From an uncultured Kordiimonas sp. (GTDB lineage Bacteria > Pseudomonadota > Alphaproteobacteria > Sphingomonadales > Kordiimonadaceae), in NCBI GenBank assembly GCA_947500295.1, contig CANMRM010000001.1, positions 248,001 to 312,000 of the forward strand: a stretch of DNA of 64,000 nucleotides. The letters run 5' to 3'. The notes under the pieces are model-generated. The model searched no databases. It saw only the letters and a list, made by a program, of their open reading frames with translations, and was not told where the DNA came from. Both the position numbers and the translations under genes were made by a program. Shown piece after piece: positions 45,147 to 52,548 of this stretch (position 1 is the stretch's first letter; each line of letters opens with the position of its first letter).

Positions 45147-45869
45147 ATGCAGCACAAAAATATCGTCGGGCGGATCGCCTACACCTCGAAAAAGCCGGAA
45201 ATGATGGATCAGCCGCGTGGGCACGAAACCTTCCACATCACCAAACATGGCGATGGCAAAAAAACCATCCGGGCACACTGTGAAATCGAAGAACCAGCCC
45301 CCACCGTGATGCGGGATATTATCTATAGCTGCGACGAAACCTATGCTCCGATGGATTGCCATGTGCGATTGACTGTTGGCGACGAATTCATGGGCTCCGG
45401 CTGGTTTCTGTTCAAGGACGGCAAAATCGAATGCGAGAGCTTCGGCCCCGACACCGGGCGCCTCAGCCAGGTGCGCGACACGGAAGGTCCGTTTGACCTC
45501 TTTGGAACCCACCCTATCGTGGCTGATGCCTTCAACTGCCGGGCCCTTGATATCTCGGGTGGGCCGACAAAGCGCAAAATCAGGTGTTTTGTTCCCTCGC
45601 CGGACCATCGCGGTGCCACACCGCCCATGGTGGCCGAGGTATCCATCTTCCTCGCGTATGTTGGCGAGGAGGAAATCACCACGCCGGCAGGCACGTTCCA
45701 GTGCCGGCACTTTCAGTTCAGTGATACCGAAGGCGACGGTATGGGCGGCAAGCAGCACCCCTCCTATGATGTCTGGGTCACAGCAGATGATGACTATCTG
45801 TTCGTGCGTGGCGGTGTGGGCGGCTATATGCAAACTTGGTACGAACTTGTTGAACTGAGCCGCGACTGA
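45147..45869 (+). CDS. Conserved hypothetical protein with DUF3108-like C-terminus
   Basis: 240 residues; ATG 45147 is preferred over GTG 45141 because CCGGA is well spaced. Family not named with confidence. The chain is mostly strands, with FHITKHGDGKKTIRAHCEIEE near the start and EEITTPAGTFQCRHFQFSDTEGD at ~180-200, resembling the 'TPAGTFxxxxF' block of DUF3108-type proteins. No signal peptide or membrane helix. It may be a cytoplasmic binding protein. Confidence 0.65.
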   Translation: MQHKNIVGRIAYTSKKPEMMDQPRGHETFHITKHGDGKKTIRAHCEIEEPAPTVMRDIIYSCDETYAPMDCHVRLTVGDEFMGSGWFLFKDGKIECESFGPDTGRLSQVRDTEGPFDLFGTHPIVADAFNCRALDISGGPTKRKIRCFVPSPDHRGATPPMVAEVSIFLAYVGEEEITTPAGTFQCRHFQFSDTEGDGMGGKQHPSYDVWVTADDDYLFVRGGVGGYMQTWYELVELSRD

Positions 45870-45935
45870 TCGCTTGCGTGCACCTCTCCCTGTTGGCAGT
45901 ATCGTGAGCAATCACGGTCAACCGGAGGATGGTCC

Positions 45936-46307
45936 ATGGCGTACGACCCCAACAATATTTTTGCAAAAATCCTGCGTGGGGAAATCCCTTGTAACAAGGT
46001 CTATGAAGACGAGCATGCGCTGGCGTTTCATGACATCAATCCGCAGGCTCCGGTGCATGTTCTCGTCATCCCGAAAGGCGAGTTTGTATCGATGGCCGAT
46101 TTCACCGCGCAGGCCCCCGACGACCTGATCGTGGGTTTTATGCGTGCGGTGGGCAAAGTGGCTGAAGAGCTTGGTCTTGTGGAACCCGGTTATCGGACGC
46201 TGGCAAATGCCGGAGCAAATGCTCATCAGGAAGTGCCACATCTGCATATTCATATCTTTGGCGGGCAGCGGCTCGGGCCGATGCTTGACCGAACGTTTTC
46301 TGCCTGA
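45936..46307 (+). CDS. HIT family nucleotide hydrolase-like protein
   Basis: 123 residues. The histidine triad is HLHIHIFGG (pattern HxHxHxx). Upstream pieces IFAKILRGEIPCNKVYEDEHALAFHDINPQAPVHVLVIPK match the HINT branch. It hydrolyses nucleotide phosphoramidates or adenylates. GGAGG precedes the start. Confidence 0.95.
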   Translation: MAYDPNNIFAKILRGEIPCNKVYEDEHALAFHDINPQAPVHVLVIPKGEFVSMADFTAQAPDDLIVGFMRAVGKVAEELGLVEPGYRTLANAGANAHQEVPHLHIHIFGGQRLGPMLDRTFSA

Positions 46308-46333
46308 AAAACCGCGCTGGTGAAAGGACCCGC

Positions 46334-47830
46334 ATGACCATGCTGCCGATTATCGAGCGCGCCCATCGCCATGCGGACAGAATGGCCTTTTGGGGACCGG
46401 ATGAAACTCACAGCTATGCCGACTTGCTCGAGCGTTCCGCCGGTGTGGCAGCCGGTTTGCTTGCGGGCAGGCGAGACCTTGATGAAGAGCGCATCGCCTT
46501 TCTGGTGCCCACGGGGGTGCAGTATGCCGCTGTCCAATGGGGTGTGTGGCGCGCTGGTGGCATCGCGGTGCCCATCAACAGCGGTGCTGCCGTGCCGGAA
46601 ATCGAGCATGTGCTGGAAAACGCCAGTGTGCGCCGGGTTGTTGCCTCGCCGCTTCTTCTGTCTGTGTTGGGTGACCTGCCAGCAAAGTTGCGTCTGGACG
46701 TACTGACACCCGAAAGTCTCGAAGGGGATTGCGCGTTGCCGGAAATTGAGCCCGCGCGCAGGGGAATGATCCTGTTTACGAGCGGCACCACCAGCAAACC
46801 CAAGGGGGTGGTATTCACCCATGCGATGATTGCTGCGCAGGCAAGTGTGCTGGTTGATGCCTGGCGTTGGCAAGCAGAAGACCGAATTCCACTTTTTTTG
46901 CCCATGCATCATCTGCATGGCATCTTGAATGTATTGACCTGCGCTCTTTGGGCGGGTGCCGCAATCGAGCCTTTCACCAAATTTGACCCGGACCGAATTT
47001 GTGCCCGCGTCGCAGAGGGGGCCTATAGCGTATTCATGGCGGTCCCGACCATCTACAACCGGCTTGTCGCGTGGCTGGATGCACCAGAAAACAAACATCA
47101 TGTGAAACAGGTAACAGGTGGTTTCCGGGCTATGCGTCTGATGGTGTCAGGGTCGGCGGCCCTGCCTGCAGGTGTGCACACCGATTGGGCACGCCGGACA
47201 GGACAGCAGCTTCTGGAACGATACGGCATGACAGAAATCGGCATGGCACTTTCGAACCCCTATAGCGGGGAACGGCGCGCCGGTAGCGTGGGTGTGCCCC
47301 TGCCGGGCGTTGAATTGCAGCTGGTTTCCGAGGCAGGCCGCGTGGTTGAAGGCGAAGGTACTGTTGGTGAAATCTGGGTCCGCGGTGAAACGGTTTTTGA
47401 CGAATATTGGAACAACCCGGACGCCACGGCCCATAGTTTCCGGGACGGTTGGTTCAAAACCGGGGATATTGCGACCATTGAACGTGGATATTACAGGATC
47501 ATGGGACGCTCGTCGGTCGATATCATCAAGTCAGGTGGCTACAAGCTGTCCGCCCTTGAGATTGAGGCTGTACTTCTTGATCACCCGGACATTCTGGAGT
47601 GTGCCGTTGTTGGTCTTGCCGATGAGGAGTGGGGTGAACGTGTCGCAGTGGCAGCGGTTTTCAAGGGTGGTGCGCGGCTCGGGCTGAGCGAACTGAAGGA
47701 ATGGGCGAAGGCACGGCTGTCAGTTTACAAGCTGCCGAGAACTTTGCTGGCGGTTGACACCCTGCCGCGCAATGCCATGGGGAAAATCACCAAACAGGCT
47801 GTAAAGGCGTTGTTTGCGGAAGAGCGTTAG
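46334..47830 (+). CDS. Acyl-CoA ligase of the MatB/ACSF3 malonyl-CoA synthetase type
   Basis: 498 residues of the ANL superfamily. P-loop [12 protein letters not shown] (~147-158), adenylate motif [22 protein letters not shown] and the C-terminal catalytic Lys in [12 protein letters not shown]. The stretches [17 protein letters not shown] and [13 protein letters not shown] resemble mammalian ACSF3 and bacterial MatB, which make malonyl-CoA from malonate. Substrate remains inference: the window has no malonate decarboxylase or transporter gene. The Trm112-like gene converges with a 4-base overlap. Confidence 0.85.
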   Translation: MTMLPIIERAHRHADRMAFWGPDETHSYADLLERSAGVAAGLLAGRRDLDEERIAFLVPTGVQYAAVQWGVWRAGGIAVPINSGAAVPEIEHVLENASVRRVVASPLLLSVLGDLPAKLRLDVLTPESLEGDCALPEIEPARRGMILFTSGTTSKPKGVVFTHAMIAAQASVLVDAWRWQAEDRIPLFLPMHHLHGILNVLTCALWAGAAIEPFTKFDPDRICARVAEGAYSVFMAVPTIYNRLVAWLDAPENKHHVKQVTGGFRAMRLMVSGSAALPAGVHTDWARRTGQQLLERYGMTEIGMALSNPYSGERRAGSVGVPLPGVELQLVSEAGRVVEGEGTVGEIWVRGETVFDEYWNNPDATAHSFRDGWFKTGDIATIERGYYRIMGRSSVDIIKSGGYKLSALEIEAVLLDHPDILECAVVGLADEEWGERVAVAAVFKGGARLGLSELKEWAKARLSVYKLPRTLLAVDTLPRNAMGKITKQAVKALFAEER

Positions 47831-48027
47831 GGGTCCAGTTCCCGTGCTTCGTCCGCAAGCATGATCGGAATGCCGTCACGGATGGGAAAAGCAAGTCCGG
47901 CTGCCCGGCTGACAAGTTCCTGAGCCGCTGAATCATACTCCAGGGTTGTGCGTGTGATCGGGCACACCAGCACTTCCAGAAGTTGTCGTGTGGTACGCAT
48001 ATCGGATGAATTTGCGGGCGATGTCAC
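47827..48027 (-). CDS. Trm112 family protein
   Basis: 66 residues from GTG 48027, preferred because GAGGA stands eight bases upstream; an ATG at 48000 and a TTG at 48042 are alternatives. The fold signature is [46 protein letters not shown], as in the Trm112/YcaR family. The zinc-type Cys pair is reduced to one Cys. It partners methyltransferases in eukaryotes; bacterial function is unclear. It lies 11 bases after the Lon-domain gene in the same direction. Confidence 0.85.
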   Translation of the reverse strand: MTSPANSSDMRTTRQLLEVLVCPITRTTLEYDSAAQELVSRAAGLAFPIRDGIPIMLADEARELDP

Positions 48028-48038
48028 GTGGTTTGTCC

Positions 48039-48701
48039 TCAATGAAAATTCGATGGTTGAACGGACCCTTCTTCAACCAGCGCCATTTTCAGAAGGGTTT
48101 GCAACATGGTGGCGCGGTCGCTCACTGAGACTGCTTCCAATAGAGCCTGTTTCTCAGGTGCACCGAGCGGGATGATCATCGACAGTGTGTTTACAAGCAC
48201 ATCATCCGGCGCTTCCGCAATGGCGTCATAGTCCGCATCAAGGCCACGTTGTTCCAGATAGCCCGAGAGAGTGGCAAGAAGCTTGCGCCGGTCCACGCCG
48301 TGGTTAGCGGATTGCGCGTTGTCCGCATCGCCAAATCGTGCCCAGTCGGCGTGAACCTTGCGGTAGGGTGTGGTGGTTGAAAGCTCGTCAGAAATCTCGA
48401 AACGGGCGATACCCTTCAGCCGGATCGCGAAGCGGTTCGTGCCGGTTTCAACCAGGTCGTCAATTTTGCCGACCCCGCCAACCGAATAGAGCTCCGGTTT
48501 TTCGATATCGCCATCCTGTGGTTTTGGCTGGACCATGCCAATCAGGCCATCTGATGTAACGGCATCCCGCACCATCTGGAGGTAGCGCGGTTCAAAAATA
48601 TTGAGTGGCAGGTTACTGCCCGGCAGCAGGATGACACCTGTCAGCGGAAAAACAGGGATAACCGGGGGTAAAGAACCAGGAGCTGGGGAGGCTGCTGACA
48701 T
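48039..48701 (-). CDS. Lon N-terminal (substrate-binding) domain protein
   Basis: 220 residues, only a LON domain: [46 protein letters not shown] and [29 protein letters not shown]. It has no ATPase or protease part, so it is not Lon. A stand-alone LON-domain gene beside Trm112 and a thioredoxin/TPR gene is common in alphaproteobacteria. Role unknown, possibly protein quality control. Confidence 0.92.
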   Translation of the reverse strand: MSAASPAPGSLPPVIPVFPLTGVILLPGSNLPLNIFEPRYLQMVRDAVTSDGLIGMVQPKPQDGDIEKPELYSVGGVGKIDDLVETGTNRFAIRLKGIARFEISDELSTTTPYRKVHADWARFGDADNAQSANHGVDRRKLLATLSGYLEQRGLDADYDAIAEAPDDVLVNTLSMIIPLGAPEKQALLEAVSVSDRATMLQTLLKMALVEEGSVQPSNFH

Positions 48702-48710
48702 GTTCTCTCG

Positions 48711-49655
48711 CTAACTGAAAAGAACCGACGACAGTCTGCGTCGATATTTGAGGGTGAAGGGGTCAGTCTGGCCTGCTGCCTCAAATAACTTGAGGAGTTG
48801 TTCGCGCGCAGCGTCTTCGTTCCATTCCCGATCGCGCATGATGATGGCCAGCAGCGCCTCGGCTGATGCGGCCATGTCACCAGCGGCCTGATGCGCAAGC
48901 GCCAGATCAAAGCGTGCCTGATGGTTCAGGGGATCTGCTTCAACGGCGGCCGCAAGAGGTGCGATGTCACCAGCGTTTTCCGCCTGTTCGGCAAGCTCAA
49001 GGGCTGTTTCGATCCGCGCGATGCGGTCTTTGAGGTCGGCGTCCTTGCGGGCCTCATCGTCAAGCATACCCATGACGTCGCGGGCCTGGTCGGCTTCATC
49101 AAGTTTAAGTGCGGCTTCAGCCATGCCAACAAGTGCGCCGGCGTGCCCTGGTGCGTGCCCGAGAATTTGCTGGTAAACCTGTGCTGCCTGCATTGCCTCG
49201 CCTGCCACCAGAAGCTCATCGGCCTGTGCCATTGCTGCTGCGACCGGGTCATTATTGCTCCCACCGCCAGAAAGCGTCACAAGCTTGTCGATGAAAGCCT
49301 TGATTTCGGAAGGTGGAACCGCCCCCTGAAAGGCGTCCACTGGTTGTCCCTGCCAGAAAGCCATCACGGTTGGCAGGCTTTGTATCCGCAATTGAGCGCA
49401 CAGCTGCTGGTTCTGGTCGGCATTTACCTTTGCCAGCGCCACAGCGCCGCCTGCGGCATTTACTGCTGCCTCAAGGGCAGGCATGAGTTGTTTGCAGGGG
49501 CCACACCAGTCCGCCCAGAAATCCACGAGAACCGGCCGTGTCATGGAGGCTTCCACTACATCCTTGCCGAAGGACTGCAGCGTCGTTTCGGTGATAAGGG
49601 CGTCCGCCCCGGTTTGTGGCGTGCTGGCCGCACCGCTGGACATCATTTGATCCAT
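48711..49655 (-). CDS. Thioredoxin-TPR protein (CnoX/YbbN-like)
   Basis: 314 residues. Thioredoxin fold with WADWCGPCKQL (C51, C54) and TVMAFWQGQPVDAFQGAVP, then a helical TPR-like domain (AAQVYQQILGHAPGHAGALVGMAEAALKLDEADQA and HQARFDLALAHQAAGDMAASAEALLAI) reading to the end. It keeps the CxxC pair, unlike E. coli CnoX. CnoX-type proteins protect substrates and pass them to chaperones. It precedes the Lon-domain gene by 9 bases. Confidence 0.93.
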   Translation of the reverse strand: MDQMMSSGAASTPQTGADALITETTLQSFGKDVVEASMTRPVLVDFWADWCGPCKQLMPALEAAVNAAGGAVALAKVNADQNQQLCAQLRIQSLPTVMAFWQGQPVDAFQGAVPPSEIKAFIDKLVTLSGGGSNNDPVAAAMAQADELLVAGEAMQAAQVYQQILGHAPGHAGALVGMAEAALKLDEADQARDVMGMLDDEARKDADLKDRIARIETALELAEQAENAGDIAPLAAAVEADPLNHQARFDLALAHQAAGDMAASAEALLAIIMRDREWNEDAAREQLLKLFEAAGQTDPFTLKYRRRLSSVLFS

Positions 49656-49768
49656 AAATTTACTCGTGACGTGTGAAAAGTGAACTGGATGTTTGAACCA
49701 GCATACCGGTTGTCAGCGCGGGGCGCCAGCATGCAATGAAGATTATTTTGGTGGTCACGCTGGTTTTT

Positions 49769-50293
49769 TTACAATGTGCTTACTCCCGGGTTTGCACCGC
49801 ATGCTCGCAAGAATTTCACCAGATCTTCTGGGTGAATTGCGGTTGTCGCGCTGTTGTGCAGCGGGTGAAAATAAATCAAATCGAATGCCATCAGCCGCTC
49901 ATCCAGAATGACCCTGATAGCGGGTTGGTCATCGGCTGGAAATTTCATGGCATGTAGCAGGGCAAACGGGGTGACCGAGCCCGGTTTCACCCCCAGATAC
50001 CGCGCCATCCGCTCAGCGCTTGCAAAACTCAGTCGCCCCATGTCGATCTTGCCAGCAAGCGCTTTGAGGTCGATCGGCGCCGATTCTTCCGCAACAACAA
50101 GGGCAAAATTCTTCTTTTTGTCCCGAACAAACAGGTTTTTGCTGTGGCCGTGACTGTTGCCACCGGGCATGTGCGCACGGGCAGCCTGTGCTTCTTCGAC
50201 AGTAAAAACCGGTTCATGCTGGTATGTTGTGTGGGCAATACCGAGGGTGTCCAGAAAGGCCAGAAGGGCCTGTTCATCCAGGGGTGATTCCAT
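49769..50293 (-). CDS. YbaK/ProX-type aminoacyl-tRNA deacylase
   Basis: 174 residues from ATG 50293, preferred over 50314 because GGAG is nine bases upstream. The domain has LLAFLDTLGIAHTTYQHEPVFTVEEAQAARAHMPGGNSHGHSKNLFVRDKKKNFALVVAEESAPIDLKAL, including the conserved K in KNLFVRDKK used by free-standing prolyl-tRNA editing (ProXp-ala) enzymes. It removes Ala or other wrong residues from tRNA-Pro. There is no proS next to it. Confidence 0.9.
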   Translation of the reverse strand: MESPLDEQALLAFLDTLGIAHTTYQHEPVFTVEEAQAARAHMPGGNSHGHSKNLFVRDKKKNFALVVAEESAPIDLKALAGKIDMGRLSFASAERMARYLGVKPGSVTPFALLHAMKFPADDQPAIRVILDERLMAFDLIYFHPLHNSATTAIHPEDLVKFLRACGANPGVSTL

Positions 50294-50395
50294 GTCTTCA
50301 TTCTCCGCGCCCATTGCAGACAGGCTACCAATCTGGCCGGAAAAGCTTTATTTTCCAACCCTCACCGGCTTTTTTCACAAAAGTGAAAATAACTG

Positions 50396-50423
50396 TTGCA
50401 TTGCAAAAGCGGCTGACTATTAT
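50396..50423 (+). promoter_or_regulatory. Putative sigma-70 promoter of tRNA-Gly
   Basis: TTGCAT (50396-50401) and TATTAT (50418-50423) with a 16-base spacer lie 45 bases upstream of the tRNA. Just before them, TTTTCAC and GTGAAAA (50372-50378 and 50383-50389) form a perfect inverted repeat around AAAA, which may be an operator or hairpin. Confidence 0.5.
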
Positions 50424-50468
50424 CCCGCCACGCAAGCGGTAACGCTTGTTACCCCCTTACGCGATTGA

Positions 50469-50543
50469 GCGGGCGTAGCTCAGGGGTAGAGCACAACCTT
50501 GCCAAGGTTGGGGTCGTGAGTTCGAATCTCATCGCCCGCTCCA
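50469..50543 (+). tRNA. tRNA-Gly (anticodon GCC)
   Basis: 75 bases including encoded CCA. The acceptor stem GCGGGCG pairs with CGCCCGC (50533-50539), the D-arm is GCTCAGGGGTAGAGC, the anticodon arm is CAACCTTGCCAAGGTTG with GCC in the loop, and the T-arm is GTGAGTTCGAATCTCAT. It is followed by a rho-independent terminator. Confidence 0.97.
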
Positions 50544-50551
50544 TTAAAAAG

Positions 50552-50577
50552 GCCGGTTCGCGAGAGCCGGCTTTTTT
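50552..50577 (+). terminator. Terminator after tRNA-Gly
   Basis: GCCGGTT (50552-50558) pairs with AGCCGGC (50565-50571) with one G-T pair and a 6-base loop, followed by TTTTTT (50572-50577). Confidence 0.85.
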
Positions 50578-50606
50578 AATGGAATGATCGCTCTGGATTC
50601 GAACGA

Positions 50607-50667
50607 GTGAGTTCGTTTGCGAAGCTGGCGGCAACGCCGCCAACCTCATCGCCCGCTCCATTAAAAA
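50607..50667 (+). pseudogene. Decayed partial copy of the tRNA-Gly 3' end
   Basis: GTGAGTTCG (50607-50615) matches the T-arm start of the tRNA, and 50645-50667 repeats the 23 bases 50528-50550, namely the T-arm end, acceptor strand, CCA and ATTAAAAA. In place of three T-loop bases are 29 extra bases (50616-50644) with a 7-base perfect hairpin, TGGCGGC (50626-50632) with GCCGCCA (50636-50642). There is no 5' half, so it cannot form a tRNA. A second terminator follows. Confidence 0.75.
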
Positions 50668-50670
50668 AAC

Positions 50671-50696
50671 GGTCGTCTCCTGGACGGCCTTTTTTT
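50671..50696 (+). terminator. Terminator after the tRNA-Gly remnant
   Basis: GGTCGTC (50671-50677) pairs with GACGGCC (50683-50689) with one G-T pair and a 5-base loop, followed by seven Ts (50690-50696). It has the same layout as the terminator after the intact tRNA. Confidence 0.75.
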
Positions 50697-50727
50697 ATGC
50701 CCGGACGCCAAATGGGAACCAGGATTG

Positions 50728-51105
50728 CTAAGTGTTGATGGGTTGCCATGCCGTGGCGGAGTCGTAGATGAACTTCTCGGTTAAAATCCTGTCCCCCCGC
50801 CATGTCTGAACGGCCACCTCATTCAGTCGCCGTGTAATGCCTTCCTGGTCGGTCATATCGAAGCGCCAGGCGATCATGACATGGTCGCCGTCCACCAAAA
50901 CCATTGATGGCGGATGCGTGTGGATGGACTGCACGCGTGCCAGGGCAGCCCGCTCGTGTTTGATGAGCACTTCGCGCCCTTGTCTTGGCTCCGCATCATT
51001 TTCCTGCATGCTGGCCTCTTCATGATAATAGTCCCGGATTGCGTCTGCGTGGTCACCGTTGACCACTGCATCCACAAACGCCGCTACTCTTTTCCGGTCC
51101 GGCAT
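50728..51105 (-). CDS. NTF2-like (SnoaL-type) protein
   Basis: 125 residues, no signal peptide. Fold pieces: RVAAFVDAVVNGDHADAIRDYYHEEASMQENDAEPRQGREVLIKHERAAL and VDGDHVMIAWRFDMTDQEGITRRLNEVAVQTWRGDRILTEKFIYD. AGGAAGGAG precedes the ATG. 21 bases upstream of its start is the end of the amidohydrolase gene, so both are one operon. It could be an enzyme of a small catabolic route; reaction unknown. Confidence 0.82.
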   Translation of the reverse strand: MPDRKRVAAFVDAVVNGDHADAIRDYYHEEASMQENDAEPRQGREVLIKHERAALARVQSIHTHPPSMVLVDGDHVMIAWRFDMTDQEGITRRLNEVAVQTWRGDRILTEKFIYDSATAWQPINT

Positions 51106-51126
51106 GTTGTTCTCCTTCCTATACGA

Positions 51127-51939
51127 TCAAAGGCCAAATACGTTGCGGGCGGTGCCGTGCAAAAAGGCTTCAGTGTCCTCTTCCGACAGCTCGAGAGCTG
51201 AAAGCCCGCTCAGACACTGGCCCGGTGTCAGCATGGGCCAGTTGGTGCCGAACATCACCCGGCCCTTTCCGGGCCCTTTCATAAAGGCGCGAAAGTCATC
51301 CGGTAGCCGGTGCAACGCATAGGCGGATGTGTCAACGTAAAAGTTCGGAAACTTGATCGCAAGTGAGGTCAGTTCATCCACCCAGGGAAACCCGACGTGC
51401 CCGCCCACCACTTTCAGCTCTGGAAATTCCAGGAGCACATCCTCAAGATAAGGAATAAGTCGCCCTGTTTCAGAGCGCATCAAAGGCCCGGTGTGGCCAA
51501 CCTGAGTGCAAAAAGGCACGCCGGCATCCACGCACGCTGTGTAAACCGGATAATAGCGGCGGTCATTGGGGGGCAGGTCCCAGAGCCAGGGCACCACCCG
51601 CACGCCAACAAAACGCTCGCCGTCAACCCACCGGCGGATTTCGCGCACAGCGCCCATCGGGTCATTGAGGTCAACGCTTGCCAGGCCCCTGAACCGGTCC
51701 GGAGCAGCCTCGATGTGGGTGGCCACTTCCTCGTTGCTGATCAGCGCTCCACCCGGGCTGCCCCAGGCGGACAGAAGCGCGATGTCAACACCGGCTTCGT
51801 CCATCGCGCTCAGGGTGGTCTCAACGGACGGCACTGCAAGCTGGCCGGCCCGGCCGGTCCACCTGAGCAGGGTTTCCATCCAGGGTTGTCGCGCCATTCT
51901 CTCCGTCGTGATCTGGGCCCATACATCAATTATTGGCAT
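51127..51939 (-). CDS. Amidohydrolase-family (ACMSD-like) protein
   Basis: 270 residues from ATG 51939 (AGGAGG eight bases upstream), not 51999. The amidohydrolase_2 fold is seen in FRGLASVDLNDPMGAVREIRRWVDGERFVGVRVVPWLWDLPP, VPFCTQVGHTGP, KVVGGHVGFPWVDELTSLAIKFPNFYVDTSAYALHRLP and GRVMFGTNWPMLTPGQCLSGL. The usual N-terminal HxH metal pair is replaced by DVWAQ at residues 5-9, so activity may differ. It precedes an NTF2-like gene and is divergent from MarR with an operator between. Confidence 0.85.
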   Translation of the reverse strand: MPIIDVWAQITTERMARQPWMETLLRWTGRAGQLAVPSVETTLSAMDEAGVDIALLSAWGSPGGALISNEEVATHIEAAPDRFRGLASVDLNDPMGAVREIRRWVDGERFVGVRVVPWLWDLPPNDRRYYPVYTACVDAGVPFCTQVGHTGPLMRSETGRLIPYLEDVLLEFPELKVVGGHVGFPWVDELTSLAIKFPNFYVDTSAYALHRLPDDFRAFMKGPGKGRVMFGTNWPMLTPGQCLSGLSALELSEEDTEAFLHGTARNVFGL

Positions 51940-51955
51940 GATTTGCCTCCTTTTT

Positions 51956-51971
51956 ACTTCACTAGTGAAGT
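51956..51971. promoter_or_regulatory. Perfect 16-base palindromic operator between the amidohydrolase and MarR genes
   Basis: ACTTCACTAGTGAAGT is its own reverse complement. It lies 17 bases before the amidohydrolase start and 46 before the MarR start. MarR proteins bind such palindromes as dimers, so it is probably the MarR site controlling both genes. Confidence 0.65.
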
Positions 51972-52016
51972 TATTTAAGGCATTCTGCCCGGAAAGCAAA
52001 TCACAGGGAGATTAAG

Positions 52017-52454
52017 GTGACGACGGCAGGCGATGTGCGGCTTTATATGACGCTGCAAAAAGCGGCTCATGCACTCAAGAAATCGGCAGATCAGGCCCTT
52101 TTGGACGCAGCCGACCTGACAACCGCGCAGGCAGCCGTGCTTGTTGTGGTGAAATCCAACAAACAGGCCACCCAGCGCTTGCTTGCTGAGCAGCTGGGGC
52201 TAAACGAGTCGGCGGTTACCGCCATGGCGCGCCGCCTTATTACCCGTGGCCTGCTGACCCGAACCCGCAGCGAAACAGATGGCCGCGCCTGGGCACTTTC
52301 GCTATCGGAGCAGGGAGAGCAGGTGCTAGTGGCAGTGGCCAAACCTTTTGACGACATCAACGAGAAAATCGATCAGGTATTGGGCCCTGCCGGTATTCTA
52401 TACCTCGCCGATACACTTGTAACATTAGACAAAGCTTTTTCTGTCAGCGACTAG
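52017..52454 (+). CDS. MarR family transcriptional regulator
   Basis: 145 residues from GTG 52017 (GGGAG upstream). The winged helix is LTTAQAAVLVVVKSNKQATQRLLAEQLGLNESAVTAMARRLITRGLLTRTRSETDGRAWALSLSEQGEQVL. It is divergent from the amidohydrolase/NTF2-like operon and probably represses it through the palindrome at 51956. The effector is unknown. Confidence 0.92.
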   Translation: MTTAGDVRLYMTLQKAAHALKKSADQALLDAADLTTAQAAVLVVVKSNKQATQRLLAEQLGLNESAVTAMARRLITRGLLTRTRSETDGRAWALSLSEQGEQVLVAVAKPFDDINEKIDQVLGPAGILYLADTLVTLDKAFSVSD

Positions 52455-52548
52455 ATATCCAGTTGCCAAAGATGTGGCAAAATTTGCAATCACAACCTTC
52501 GAGTGTATATTTGACAAATTCCAAGTGATTGAAGAAGGCAGGTGGGTG

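Noticed and set aside
50449-50661. Minus-strand open frame across tRNA-Gly and its remnant
   Set aside because: It is a translation of tRNA and terminator sequence; such spurious proteins are common beside tRNA genes.
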